This document shows positions 50,596 to 59,524 of a DNA stretch of 64,000 bases, in pieces. The notes under the pieces are model-generated. The model did not search any database and was not told the origin of the DNA. It worked only from the letters and a program-made list of their open reading frames with translations. The stretch comes from an uncultured Bacilli bacterium (lineage in GTDB: Bacteria > Bacillota_I > Bacilli_A > RF39 > UBA660), in assembly GCA_934119965.1 (NCBI GenBank), contig CAKOTA010000001.1:73049-137048 (forward strand), in the 5' to 3' direction. How positions within the stretch are numbered: the stretch's first letter is position 1; each line of letters begins with the position of its first letter. The translations under genes were made by a program, and so were the position numbers.

Positions 50596-51486
50596 ATGGA
50601 ACAAGTAAAATTAGTTAAAAAAAATACTAACTTGATGAATGAATTTAATAAGTTACTTAAAGATGAAGAATTTAAAGAATATATCGATAAACTAAAAATT
50701 CCGTATGAGGAATTAGCAAAATATACGAGCATATTAGAAACTTGCAAAAATGAATATTATAATTGTAAAAATTGTAAATCAATATTAGAATGCAAAAACA
50801 AAATAGAAGGATGCTTATATTTACCAATAAATAAAAATGGAATAAGATTTTGTTATAAACCTTGTAAATACAAAAAGAATATTGAGAAAAAAACTAAATA
50901 TTTAGATAATATATATATTTTTAATATTCCTAGTACTATAAAAGAAGCAAACATAAAAGATATATATAAAAAAGATGAAAATAGATTCGAAGTAATAAAA
51001 TATTTGCTACAATTTACCGATGATTATATAAACAAAAAAAATCCTAAAGGATTATATTTGTATGGTAACTTTGGATGTGGTAAAACTTATTTAATAAGCG
51101 CTATATTTAATGAATTAGCAAAACAAAACATTGATTCAGCGATTGTATTTTGGCCAGAATATTTAAGAATGTTAAAATCATTATTTAATGACAATTCTGA
51201 ATTTAGAAAAAATTATGATAGAGTAAAAAATACAAAATTATTATTAATAGATGATTTAGGAGCCGAAAATAACACAACTTGGTCTAGAGATGAGATTCTC
51301 TGTCCAATATTACAATATCGTATGGAAAATAATTTACCAACTTTTATTACTTCTAATTTAAATTTAGAAGCACTAGAAAATCATCTAAGTTTTAATGGAA
51401 ATGAAAGCATTAAAGCAAAAAGGATAATCGAAAGAATTAATCAATTAACTGAATATAAAGAAATGATAAGTAAAAACTTAAGATAA
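50596..51486 (+). CDS. dnaI: Primosomal protein DnaI, helicase-loading AAA+ ATPase
   Basis: A 296-residue loader for the replicative helicase. The N-terminal zinc-binding region has Cys in YNCKNCKSILECKNK and CYKPCKYKK. The AAA+ domain has Walker A LYGNFGCGKTYL near residue 160 and Walker B LLLIDDLGAENNTTWSRDEIL near 218, with sensor 1 FITSNLNLE near 253 and the arginine finger region KRIIERINQL near 278. Length is normal. It follows dnaB in the usual Bacillus arrangement. The next gene starts 17 bases after its stop. Confidence 0.95.
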   Translation: MEQVKLVKKNTNLMNEFNKLLKDEEFKEYIDKLKIPYEELAKYTSILETCKNEYYNCKNCKSILECKNKIEGCLYLPINKNGIRFCYKPCKYKKNIEKKTKYLDNIYIFNIPSTIKEANIKDIYKKDENRFEVIKYLLQFTDDYINKKNPKGLYLYGNFGCGKTYLISAIFNELAKQNIDSAIVFWPEYLRMLKSLFNDNSEFRKNYDRVKNTKLLLIDDLGAENNTTWSRDEILCPILQYRMENNLPTFITSNLNLEALENHLSFNGNESIKAKRIIERINQLTEYKEMISKNLR

Positions 51487-51503
51487 TGGAAGTAGGGGGA
51501 TTT

Positions 51504-53591
51504 ATGGATATACAAAAAGAAGTAGATACAATATTATACAAATTAGAACAAAATGAAGAATTAACAATAAAATTAGAAATAGAACAAATAATTAGTAATA
51601 TTAAAAAACAAAAGAATGTAAAATTATTTTATAAATTACTAATTAATAAATTAGAGAAAAAGATTATTACAACAGCAAGTTTAATTGCTAACTCTACTAG
51701 TCAAGAAGAACTAAAAGCAGAAGCAATTTTCTTAAAAAAATATTTGAATGTTACACAATACTTAAAAGAAGAATATGAATTATTTAAAAAACAATATGTT
51801 GAAGAAAAAATAATTGAAATTCCTAAAAATAAAAAAAATTTTATGGAATATAATAAACAAAAATTTAATGTATTAAAGTTAGAAAATGAAGAACAAGATA
51901 TTGAAAGTGAAGAAGAAAACAATGTAATTAATTTTGTAAATACATATATAGAAATGATTAAAAATTTAAATATTTTAGAAAATTCAGAAAATTTCATAGA
52001 AGAATCTCGTAACTTATATAATGAAATCTATGGATATTTGTGCGAAACTAAAAGTTTGTTTCCAGAATTTACATATTTAATCGATATATTAAGTAATAAA
52101 TATAGATGTTGTGAGAAAAATTCAACTGAAAGAAAAATATTAAAACCAATAATAAAAAAATTTACGGAAATTCACCGAGTTTTTAGTACTAAAGAAAATC
52201 CAACAAATGAAAATCCATATTTTGATGTAATTAACTTTTGGTTTACAAATGATGATAATTATTTGTATATAAAAGAATTAATTAAAAGAAAACCAGAAGT
52301 TTGTAGTATGCATAATAATGGAAAACATATTGCAGTTCATATTTTAGAACAATATATTGAGAACTTTAAAAAAATGATTATTGATAAAAATAATGATTAT
52401 ATTAATAAAAACTATTTAAAAGAAATATATTATTTAATAACTAAAAATAGTCATTTGCGAATAAGTGATGAAGAAAAAAATCAAATAGACACTATGATAA
52501 AAGATTTTTCAATATTTATTAAAGAATTTATCATAAAAGAAAGAAGAAAAAACGCTGCATTGTTAGAATTAAAAACAATGAAAACGAGTCATTATTATAA
52601 AAAATACATTAGTTATGACTTTAATAAATATTCAATAGACAATTTAACATATGAAAAAAATAGAGTGTATGATGGTAATGTTTCCAGAATTAAAAATGAA
52701 CCATATGTTGAAGCATTTTTAATAGGTGATAAAGCATACAATATTACTAAACAACAAGGCGAAATATCTCTAAAAATGTATACATTTAATATTAGTGGCT
52801 ATATTAGTGAAAGATCAATTATGTATAATTATCTTGAACAATGTGAGTTCAAAAAAGAACAAATTGACGATTTTGTAGCTAATACTTTCAAATTTAAATT
52901 AGATAATATTTATCCAACAATTTGCTATAATTTAAAATTTTATGAAAGTGGAAGATTAAAAGAATTAGCAGTAACAAAAGAAAATATTAAAATTACTAAT
53001 CAAGATAAAACTTTTGACCAAAATGGTGAAATGAAAGAATTTTATGATTTGTATAAAAAATCTATTATTAAAAATGGAGGTATAAGTACAAATTATAACT
53101 TATCAATAGTTAATGAACATTTCGAAAATCTTTTAAACGATGAATTTGTTGAATTTATAAAAACAAATAAACTACCATTTATATATTACGGATATTCATT
53201 ACCAAATGTAAGAAAAGTTAATTATAATATGAATGCATTGTCATCAATTTTATATAATATTGATAAAACTATAGCATATGAAATAATTAACATAACAAGT
53301 TCAAAAATTGATAAAGAACATTATTCTTTATTTCCGATCGAAGATGCTCATTATGATTTGAGACTAGTTGATTCCTTTAATTTAATTGGAATTATTAATC
53401 AAAAAATGCTAAATGATATATACTTTGATGGCTATTGTTTTAGTTCTGAAAGAAGAAAAGAAAAAGAAAAACGAATTCGTTTAATGGATTATTATAAAAT
53501 AGTAAGTGAACTAAATTCTTATATTAATTATGTAGATGTTTCTGAAATAAAAGAAAGCAAAGGAAAAATAAAACGAAAATTTAAAATATAA
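51504..53591 (+). CDS. Large unknown protein in the dnaB-dnaI operon
   Basis: A 695-residue soluble protein without recognised domain. The start is taken as the ATG at 51504 after GGGGGATTT; an in-frame ATG at 51486 is also possible. The N-terminal 200 residues are helical and very charged. Then the region FWFTNDDNYLYIKELIKRKPEVCSMHNNGKHIAVHILEQYI is a candidate conserved core. A beta-rich middle (YDGNVSRIKNEPYVEAFLIGDKAYN, ISLKMYTFNISGYI) and a tail of Lys and Arg complete it. Five Cys are scattered. It could be a replication-associated or unrelated enzyme; context alone does not decide. Confidence 0.75.
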   Translation: MDIQKEVDTILYKLEQNEELTIKLEIEQIISNIKKQKNVKLFYKLLINKLEKKIITTASLIANSTSQEELKAEAIFLKKYLNVTQYLKEEYELFKKQYVEEKIIEIPKNKKNFMEYNKQKFNVLKLENEEQDIESEEENNVINFVNTYIEMIKNLNILENSENFIEESRNLYNEIYGYLCETKSLFPEFTYLIDILSNKYRCCEKNSTERKILKPIIKKFTEIHRVFSTKENPTNENPYFDVINFWFTNDDNYLYIKELIKRKPEVCSMHNNGKHIAVHILEQYIENFKKMIIDKNNDYINKNYLKEIYYLITKNSHLRISDEEKNQIDTMIKDFSIFIKEFIIKERRKNAALLELKTMKTSHYYKKYISYDFNKYSIDNLTYEKNRVYDGNVSRIKNEPYVEAFLIGDKAYNITKQQGEISLKMYTFNISGYISERSIMYNYLEQCEFKKEQIDDFVANTFKFKLDNIYPTICYNLKFYESGRLKELAVTKENIKITNQDKTFDQNGEMKEFYDLYKKSIIKNGGISTNYNLSIVNEHFENLLNDEFVEFIKTNKLPFIYYGYSLPNVRKVNYNMNALSSILYNIDKTIAYEIINITSSKIDKEHYSLFPIEDAHYDLRLVDSFNLIGIINQKMLNDIYFDGYCFSSERRKEKEKRIRLMDYYKIVSELNSYINYVDVSEIKESKGKIKRKFKI

Positions 53592-53634
53592 TTGACTTTT
53601 CAAATAATTGTAGTAAAATTATATTTAATAAATA

Positions 53635-53834
53635 TTTTGATTAGGACACGATTATTAATTGATACTATAGAGAGATTTAGGAAATGGTGAGATCCTAAAA
53701 AGTTAGATTATTAATTACTACCTATGAATTGGACTTGAAAAATGTTCCCGGGTAATTCCGTTATTTAAATTAAGTTAAACATAGGATGGTACCGTGTTAA
53801 GCACTCCTTATATAGAAATATATAAGGTTTTTTT
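53635..53834 (+). promoter_or_regulatory. Threonine T-box riboswitch
   Basis: The T-box sequence AGGATGGTACCGTG (53783-53796) fits the AGGGTGGNACCGCG consensus. It is followed by the terminator CCTTATATA / TATATAAGG with a GAAA loop and T7 (53806-53834). Upstream, the apical stem I loop has ATTTAGG...GGTGAGA...CCTAAA. The likely specifier is ACT or ACC (53717-53722). Uncharged tRNA-Thr would favour read-through into the gene at 53849 and thrS. Confidence 0.9.
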
Positions 53835-53848
53835 ATGAGGTGAGTAGT

Positions 53849-54544
53849 ATGGAAAATTTTAAAGAAATGTTAGAAAATTATTTAGATGATGAAGAAATTA
53901 ATTATAAGAAAAAATTGGATGATTTAGAAGAAAAACCTAAAAATACTACTTCTAGATATAGACATGATTTTGAAAATACAATAACAATTTATGAGTTTGT
54001 AAATGATTATTTAGAAGTAAATCAAGATTGTAAAAATTTAAGACATATTGGTTTAAAATCTTTTAATAGTCCTTACATAATAGGTGTATCAAATGATTTT
54101 GCAATCAAAAATAAGGAATATGTTTTAAGAAATGAAATATTAATAGTTGCTGATGCTTATAATAATCCAGCAGCATATATTAATCCTATATTATTAAGAC
54201 AAATAACCACAATGGAAGAATTAAAACATACAATGAGTATCTTAGAAAAAGTAAGATTACATGATTTAATGGATGTTAGAAAATTATATGAACAATTTGA
54301 TTTTATTAATAAACAAATAAATCGATTGGAAATGTTTTACCTAGATGGAACAGAATTATTAAGAAAATTAAATAAGAAAAATATATTAAAAGAAATTAAA
54401 AAATATGCAAAACAAATTTCAGAAAATAAAAATAAAATTAGTGACATTCAATCTGATATTGAAAATACTATAATTTTAGAACACTCACTAATTGAAAAAG
54501 TAAATACAAAGTCATTAGAAAAGAAAGAGGGAAAAATAAAATGA
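53849..54544 (+). CDS. Unknown protein between T-box and thrS
   Basis: A 231-residue soluble protein. I do not recognise it. The N-terminal 40 residues are very acidic and basic ([22 protein letters not shown]). Residues 45-130 contain a globular part with [21 protein letters not shown] and [16 protein letters not shown]. Residues 135-225 form a long coiled coil with [20 protein letters not shown] and [15 protein letters not shown]. The ATG at 53849 follows GAGGTGAGTAGT. It overlaps thrS by four bases and shares its T-box, so it is likely made when threonine is short. A tie to ThrRS or to replication cannot be shown. Confidence 0.75.
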   Translation: MENFKEMLENYLDDEEINYKKKLDDLEEKPKNTTSRYRHDFENTITIYEFVNDYLEVNQDCKNLRHIGLKSFNSPYIIGVSNDFAIKNKEYVLRNEILIVADAYNNPAAYINPILLRQITTMEELKHTMSILEKVRLHDLMDVRKLYEQFDFINKQINRLEMFYLDGTELLRKLNKKNILKEIKKYAKQISENKNKISDIQSDIENTIILEHSLIEKVNTKSLEKKEGKIK

Positions 54545-56298
54545 TAAACATAAAAGAAGATAAAAATTTAAACATTTTAAATCATAGTTGTGCTCACTTA
54601 ATGGCACAAGCTGTAAAACATTTATATCCAGATGCTAAATTTTGGGTAGGACCAGTCATCGAAGAAGGATTTTATTATGATATTGATTTAGGTGATAAGA
54701 CATTAACTGATGACGATTTAATATTAATTGAAAAAGAAATGAAAAAAATATCTAAAGATGGTAAAAGAATATATCGAGAAGAAATATCAAAAGAAGAAGC
54801 TTTGGAAAGATTTAAAGATGATCCATATAAGATTGATTTAATATCTAGAATGGATGAAAAAGATACAGTTATTTCTTGTTATACTCAAGGAGATTTTACA
54901 GATTTATGTAGAGGACCACACGTTGAGACTGTAAAAGTTATTAAATATTTTAAATTATTAAAATTTAGTGGAGCATATTGGAAAGGTGATTCAAAAAACA
55001 AAATGCTTCAAAGAATATATGGTGTTTGTTTTGAAACAGAAGAAGATTTAAATAATCATTTAAAAGAGTTATCTGAATTGAAAGAAAGAGACCATAGAAA
55101 AATTGGAAAAGATTTAAATATCTTTATGACATCTGATTTAGTTGGAAAAGGAATGCCTCTATGGTTACCAAACGGTTCTATTATAAGAAAACAATTAGAA
55201 AATTATATATACGCTAAAGAAGAAAAATTAGGCTATTCACATGTTTACACACCATGTGTAGGAACTGTTGATTTATATAAGACATCTGGACACTGGGATC
55301 ATTACCAAGAAAATATGTTTCCATCAATGAAAGTTGATGATGAAGAATTTGTATTAAGACCAATGAATTGTCCTCATCATATGTTAGTATATGGTAATAG
55401 AGTTCATTCATATAAAGAATTACCTATTAAAATAGGTGAATTTGCTACAGATTTTAGATATGAGGCTAGTGGAGCTGTTAAAGGACTTGAAAGAGTTAGA
55501 TGTATGTGTCAAAATGATGCTCACCTTTTTGTTAGACCAGATCAAATAAAAGAAGAATTTAAAGAAGTTGTTAATTTGATTTTAGATGTTTATAAAGATT
55601 TTGGATTAAATAACTATAAATTTAGATTATCATTAAGAGATCCAGAAGATAAACATAAATATTTTGATGATGATGAAATGTGGAATAATGCTGAAAATAA
55701 ATTAAGAGAAGTTTTAACCGAACTAGGGGTAGAATTTACTGAAGCAATTGGTGAAGCTGCTTTTTATGGACCTAAACTAGATGTTGAAGTAAAACCTGCT
55801 ATTGGACCTGAAGTAACACTTTCAACTTGTCAATTAGACTTCTTATTACCAAGAAGATTCAATTTATCATACATTGATTCAAATGGTGAAAAACAAGTTC
55901 CAGTAGTTTTACATAGAGCAATATTTGGTACATTTGATAGATTTACAGCTTTCTTACTTGAAGAAACTAAAGGAGCCCTTCCTACTTGGTGTAGTCCAAC
56001 TCAAATAACTGTAATCCCAGTTAACAATGAATATCATTTGGAATATGCTACAGAAATAACTAATTTACTTAAAGAAAAAGAATTTAGAGTTAACCTAGAT
56101 TCTAGAGAAGAAAAAGTAGGATATAAAATGAGAGAATCTGTTATTAATAAAGTTCCTTTCGCTATTATATTAGGTGATAAAGAAGTAGAAGATAAAAAAG
56201 TTTCTTACAGAAAATATGGTAGTAATGAAACAATTACTTTAAATATTGATGAATTTGTTAATATGATTCAAGATGTAATCAATAATAAGAAATTTTAA
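54541..56298 (+). CDS. thrS: Threonyl-tRNA synthetase without TGS domain
   Basis: A 585-residue class II synthetase that charges tRNA-Thr and edits serine. Usual ThrRS is about 640 residues with an N-terminal TGS domain; here the protein starts directly at the editing domain with [26 protein letters not shown], whose HxxxH and later [16 protein letters not shown] are editing-site features. The catalytic core has motif 2 [25 protein letters not shown], zinc ligands C/H/H including RPMNCPHHM, and motif 3 [18 protein letters not shown]. The anticodon-binding domain is at 470-575. The gene overlaps its neighbour by ATGA. Confidence 0.97.
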   Translation: MINIKEDKNLNILNHSCAHLMAQAVKHLYPDAKFWVGPVIEEGFYYDIDLGDKTLTDDDLILIEKEMKKISKDGKRIYREEISKEEALERFKDDPYKIDLISRMDEKDTVISCYTQGDFTDLCRGPHVETVKVIKYFKLLKFSGAYWKGDSKNKMLQRIYGVCFETEEDLNNHLKELSELKERDHRKIGKDLNIFMTSDLVGKGMPLWLPNGSIIRKQLENYIYAKEEKLGYSHVYTPCVGTVDLYKTSGHWDHYQENMFPSMKVDDEEFVLRPMNCPHHMLVYGNRVHSYKELPIKIGEFATDFRYEASGAVKGLERVRCMCQNDAHLFVRPDQIKEEFKEVVNLILDVYKDFGLNNYKFRLSLRDPEDKHKYFDDDEMWNNAENKLREVLTELGVEFTEAIGEAAFYGPKLDVEVKPAIGPEVTLSTCQLDFLLPRRFNLSYIDSNGEKQVPVVLHRAIFGTFDRFTAFLLEETKGALPTWCSPTQITVIPVNNEYHLEYATEITNLLKEKEFRVNLDSREEKVGYKMRESVINKVPFAIILGDKEVEDKKVSYRKYGSNETITLNIDEFVNMIQDVINNKKF

Positions 56299-56325
56299 AA
56301 CATTAGAAAAATCTAATGTTTTTTT
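56298..56325 (+). terminator. Intrinsic terminator of thrS
   Basis: AAACATTAGA / TCTAATGTTT with an AAAA loop and T tail. Confidence 0.9.
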
Positions 56326-56381
56326 GAATATTTTTTTTAAAACTAAATATAATGAAATAGATAAATACTGGAGGAACAAAT

Positions 56382-56873
56382 ATGATAAATAAAAAAAATA
56401 TATGGTTTTTAACGTTGTTTAGTTTAATTTTAGTTTTGAGTGTTTATTATATAACTATGCCGTCTGAGTTATTATTAACGAATATTAATCCTAAAGAACA
56501 AAAAACAGAAACAGTTGTTAAAGAAGAACAAAGTACAGTTTTAGAAGCTTTAAGGGTAGCTGCAGATGAACAATTATTAGAAGAAATAGATAATTTAAAA
56601 GTAGTTATGGCAGATGAAAAATCAACAGTTGAAAAGAAAAATGAAGCTTTTGAAAAAATGAAACAATTAAATGTAAATAAAGCTGAAGAAACTTCATTAG
56701 AAGAAAATATTAAATCTGAACTTAAATATAAAACATTTGTTAAAATAAAAGATGATCAAATTAAAGTTGTGGTTGATAACAAAGAACATAATACGGAAAT
56801 AGCTAATTCTATAATGAGATTTGTTCAATCTAAATATGAAAAGAAAAAATATATTACTGTAGAATTTAAATGA
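56382..56873 (+). CDS. spoIIIAH: SpoIIIAH-like sporulation channel protein
   Basis: A 163-residue membrane-anchored protein. The start NKKNIWFLTLFSLILVLSVYYITMPSELLL matches the N-terminal helix of SpoIIIAH, including the 'W-L-T-L-x-S-L-x-x-V-L-S-V-Y-Y' core. A charged helical spacer follows (KEEQSTVLEALRVAADEQLLEEIDNLK), then the ring-forming C-terminal domain (YKTFVKIKDDQIKVVVDNKEH ... IMRFVQSKYE). In Bacillus, SpoIIIAH lies in the mother-cell membrane and pairs with SpoIIQ to form the feeding-tube channel. The rest of the spoIIIA operon is not here. Start ATG after GGAGGAACAA. Confidence 0.88.
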   Translation: MINKKNIWFLTLFSLILVLSVYYITMPSELLLTNINPKEQKTETVVKEEQSTVLEALRVAADEQLLEEIDNLKVVMADEKSTVEKKNEAFEKMKQLNVNKAEETSLEENIKSELKYKTFVKIKDDQIKVVVDNKEHNTEIANSIMRFVQSKYEKKKYITVEFK

Positions 56874-56891
56874 CAATTATGTCATTTTTTT
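56868..56891 (+). terminator. Intrinsic terminator of the spoIIIAH-like gene
   Basis: AAATGACA / TGTCATTT with an ATTA loop and T tail, overlapping the TGA stop. Confidence 0.8.
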
Positions 56892-56983
56892 ACTTTTCTA
56901 GGCATATATACTCACTTAAATATTAAATATTCATACAATATTTATGAATTAATACCACCCGACTTAGGAAGTGAGGGAATCAA

Positions 56984-57190
56984 GTGAATAAAAGTATATT
57001 AACTAAAAGAGAAAAAGAAGTATTTGAATTATTAATAAAAAATAAAACAACTAGTGAAATTGCAACTACATTAAATATAAGCGAAAAAACAGTAAGAAAT
57101 CATATTTCGAATAGTATGCAAAAACTTGGAGTAAAAGGAAGAGCAAGTGCAGTTATTGAACTTTTAAAACTCGGAGAATTAACAATATAA
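56984..57190 (+). CDS. gerE: GerE, LuxR-type spore regulator
   Basis: A 68-residue DNA-binding protein, consisting only of a LuxR/GerE helix-turn-helix: LTKREKEVFELLIKNKTTSEIATTLNISEKTVRNHISNSMQKLGVKGRASAVIEL. In Bacillus, GerE (74 residues) is made late in the mother cell and controls spore-coat genes. The absence of any receiver or sensor domain fits GerE and not response regulators. The GTG start at 56984 follows GTGAGGGAAT. gerM follows 47 bases after the stop. Confidence 0.9.
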   Translation: MNKSILTKREKEVFELLIKNKTTSEIATTLNISEKTVRNHISNSMQKLGVKGRASAVIELLKLGELTI

Positions 57191-57214
57191 ATCGTATTAT
57201 AATACGATTTTTTT
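57189..57214 (+). terminator. Intrinsic terminator of gerE
   Basis: AAATCGTAT / ATACGATTT with a TATA loop and T tail. Confidence 0.85.
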
Positions 57215-57237
57215 CATATATTTAATTAGGTGATTTT

Positions 57238-58191
57238 ATGCTAAAAAATATGTTTAAGAAAAAAATAATACTAATCTCTGCTACTTTATTTGCAATTGGT
57301 CTATTATATTTAATACCAAAAGAAGAAATAATAAATACAACTAAAGAAGTAGAATATATTGATAATAGTCCTAAATCAGTTATATATCTATTAAATGATA
57401 ACAATTATTTAGGTAGAACAATGATAACCATTTCTAATAATGATATAAATATCAAAGCTAAAGAATTATTGGAGGTTTTGATAAAAGATGGAATAGGTGA
57501 AGACAAAATAAAAAATGGATTTAAATCGATAATTCCATCAGATACTAAAATAAATAGTATTAGTTATGAAAATAACTTAATTAAGGTAGATTTTTCTAAA
57601 GAATTACTAAATGTAAAAAAAGAATATGAAGAAAAAATAATAGAAGCTATTGTATATACATTAACTAGCATTGATGGAATTGAACAAGTAATAATTTATG
57701 TAGATGGTGAAATACTTACTAAATTACCACAAACTGGTATAAATTTACCAAGTACACTAGATAGATCATATGGTATAAATAAAGAAGTAAATATTGATAA
57801 TTATAAAGATGTTAATAAAGTAACCATATATTATGGCGCTAAAAACAATGATGAATTATATTATATTCCAGTTACTAAATATGTAAATGACAATAGAGAA
57901 AAAATTAAAATAATTATTGATGAGTTAGCAAGTTCTTATATGTATAATAGTAATTTAATGAGTTTTCTAAGTAATAATGTTAAATTATTACAAGCTGAAA
58001 AAGAATTAGATGTATTATTCTTGGTATTTAACGAATATATATTTGGAGATATGAATACAAAAAGCATTTTGGAAGAAGTGATGTATATGATTAATTTATC
58101 AGTTATGGATAATTATGATGTAAAAGAAGTAGTTTATAAAGTTAATGATGAAGAAATTTGTAAAACTGAGTTAAAAGTACTTGAAAATTAA
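57238..58191 (+). CDS. gerM: GerM-type sporulation protein with two GerMN domains
   Basis: A 317-residue envelope protein with one N-terminal helix (residues 8-26, IILISATLFAIGLLYLI). Two GerMN domains follow. The first, at about 45-165, shows VIYLLNDNNYLGRTMITI and later LIKVDFSKELLNV, IVYTLTSIDGIEQVIIYVDGE. The second, at about 190-310, shows VTIYYGAKNNDELYYIPVTKYV and ending MINLSVMDNYDVKEVVYKVN. In Bacillus GerM stabilises the SpoIIQ-SpoIIIAH channel at the engulfing septum, which fits the spoIIIAH-like gene two genes upstream. No lipobox is seen. Start ATG after AGGTGATTTT. Confidence 0.92.
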   Translation: MLKNMFKKKIILISATLFAIGLLYLIPKEEIINTTKEVEYIDNSPKSVIYLLNDNNYLGRTMITISNNDINIKAKELLEVLIKDGIGEDKIKNGFKSIIPSDTKINSISYENNLIKVDFSKELLNVKKEYEEKIIEAIVYTLTSIDGIEQVIIYVDGEILTKLPQTGINLPSTLDRSYGINKEVNIDNYKDVNKVTIYYGAKNNDELYYIPVTKYVNDNREKIKIIIDELASSYMYNSNLMSFLSNNVKLLQAEKELDVLFLVFNEYIFGDMNTKSILEEVMYMINLSVMDNYDVKEVVYKVNDEEICKTELKVLEN

Positions 58192-58203
58192 TTAATTTTG
58201 GTA

Positions 58204-58228
58204 TATAATTAGTTTGTTCATTTGAACA
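58204..58228 (+). promoter_or_regulatory. tRNA-Arg promoter -10 and palindrome
   Basis: TATAAT (58204-58209) is followed by the inverted repeat TGTTCA-TT-TGAACA (58215-58228), just before the tRNA. The palindrome may be a leader hairpin that guides 5' processing or an operator. Confidence 0.45.
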
Positions 58229-58232
58229 GACT

Positions 58233-58309
58233 GTCCTCTTAGCTCAGCTGGATAGAGCACACGCCTTCTAAGCGTGCGGTCACAAGTTCGAATCTTGTAG
58301 GGGACACCA
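58233..58309 (+). tRNA. tRNA-Arg (anticodon TCT)
   Basis: A 77-base tRNA with acceptor GTCCTCT/AGGGGAC, D-arm AGCTCAGCTGGATAGAGC, anticodon stem CACGC/GCGTG with loop CTTCTAA (TCT at 58267-58269), T-arm AAGTTCGAATCTT and an encoded CCA end. Confidence 0.96.
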
Positions 58310-58321
58310 TTAAAAAAAATT

Positions 58322-58347
58322 ACTAGTCTTTAAGACTAGTTTTTTTG
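58322..58347 (+). terminator. Intrinsic terminator of tRNA-Arg
   Basis: ACTAGTCT / AGACTAGT with a 3-base loop and a long T tail. Confidence 0.9.
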
Positions 58348-58366
58348 TTTAATAATAAAAAAAGAC

Positions 58367-58528
58367 TTATTTGTCTTTCCTTTCTTTGTAACTATCACAC
58401 ATAGTTTTTTCTTTATCACCACAACCATTACAATTGCAAACTTTAATACTTTTTAAAGTACATTCGTCACAACCACAATCACAATGTTTACAATCATGTA
58501 CATCACATTTTATTTTTTGTTTATCCAT
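58367..58528 (-). CDS. Small Cys-rich protein, DUF1540 type
   Basis: A 53-residue protein with ten Cys. IKCDVHDCKHCDCGCDECTLKSIKV and MCDSYKERK fit the DUF1540 pattern of C...C...C.A..I.V ... T.C..F, which suggests a small metal- or cluster-binding module. The frame is open to 58603, but the ATG at 58526-58528 follows AATGGAGGTAATTTT. It is divergent to the activase-type genes, with 87 bases between the two starts. Function unknown. Confidence 0.82.
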   Translation of the reverse strand: MDKQKIKCDVHDCKHCDCGCDECTLKSIKVCNCNGCGDKEKTMCDSYKERKDK

Positions 58529-58615
58529 AAAATTACCTCCATTAATAATTTTGTCAAAAAAAGAAAAAATATTCATAAAAATAACAAATTTAAATATACT
58601 CAAATAGGTGATATT

Positions 58616-59524
58616 ATGGACAAGATTAAAATAGGAATACCACGAAGTTTATATTACTATTATTTTAGTGAATTATATATCAATTTTTTTAAATACTTAG
58701 ATTGTGAAGTAGTAATAAGTCCACCTACGAATAAAGAAATAATGGAACTAGGAAACGCTAATAGTGTAGATGAAATGTGTATGTCACTTAAAAATTACAT
58801 TGGGCATGTAGTTTACTTAAAAGACAAAGTTGATTACATTGTAATTCCAAGAATTGATAACTATGGTATCAGTAATCAAACATGCACTAATTTTTTAAGT
58901 TTGTATGATATCATTACTAATTTAATAGATACAAAAATATTAAATTATAACATTTGTTTATCAAACGGCGAAACCGAGTATAAAGGGTTTTTAAAAATGG
59001 GTAAACAATTAGATAAAAAAAGAAAAAAAATTAAAAATGCTTATTTAAGAAGTAAAATAGAAGAAAACAATAAATTAGATAAACAAATTAGAAATAATAT
59101 GCATAATCTATTAAGCAAAAAAATCAAAATATTATTAATAGGTCATCCTTATAATCTATATGATGAATTAGTAGGAATACCAATAATAAAATATTTGGAA
59201 AAAAATAATATTGAAATAATATATGGCGATAAGTTTGATAATATTAAAACAAATGAACTAAGTTATAATTTAAGTAAAGAATGTTATTTCAAATATAATA
59301 AAGAAAATATCGGAAGTATCGAGTTATGTAAAGGAATGATCGATGGAATAATATTTTTAACATCATTTCCTTGTGGTCCGGATTCATTAGTAAACGAATT
59401 AGTAATAAGAAAAATAGATATACCATATTTAAATCTAATAATAGATGATTTGGACTCAAATGTTGGTTTAATAACAAGACTTGAAAGTTTTACAGATATT
59501 TTAAGAATGAGGAGGAAACAATGA
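58616..59524 (+). CDS. Acyl-CoA dehydratase activase-related protein, first part (DUF2229 type)
   Basis: A 302-residue protein with the DUF2229 opening KIGIPRSLYYYYFSELYINFFKYLDCEVVISPPTNKEIMELG. PRIDNYGISNQTCTNF carries a conserved Cys, and IILLIGHPYNLYDE marks the second Rossmann-like domain. FPCGPDSLVNELV contains another conserved Cys that may be a cluster ligand. In other Firmicutes this is one part of a 1000-1400 residue fused activase protein. Here it is a separate gene, followed by two more parts with four-base and 26-base overlaps. The ATG at 58616 follows AGGTGATATT. Confidence 0.85.
   Translation: MDKIKIGIPRSLYYYYFSELYINFFKYLDCEVVISPPTNKEIMELGNANSVDEMCMSLKNYIGHVVYLKDKVDYIVIPRIDNYGISNQTCTNFLSLYDIITNLIDTKILNYNICLSNGETEYKGFLKMGKQLDKKRKKIKNAYLRSKIEENNKLDKQIRNNMHNLLSKKIKILLIGHPYNLYDELVGIPIIKYLEKNNIEIIYGDKFDNIKTNELSYNLSKECYFKYNKENIGSIELCKGMIDGIIFLTSFPCGPDSLVNELVIRKIDIPYLNLIIDDLDSNVGLITRLESFTDILRMRRKQ

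Noticed and set aside
53650..53716. Two copies of GATTATTAATT before thrS as a possible operator
   Set aside because: They lie within the T-box stem I region, where such similarity between strands is expected.
56890..56983. Sporulation sigma-factor promoter before gerE (CATATATA at 56903)
   Set aside because: The -10-like sequence has no matching -35 at the right distance and is common by chance in AT-rich DNA.
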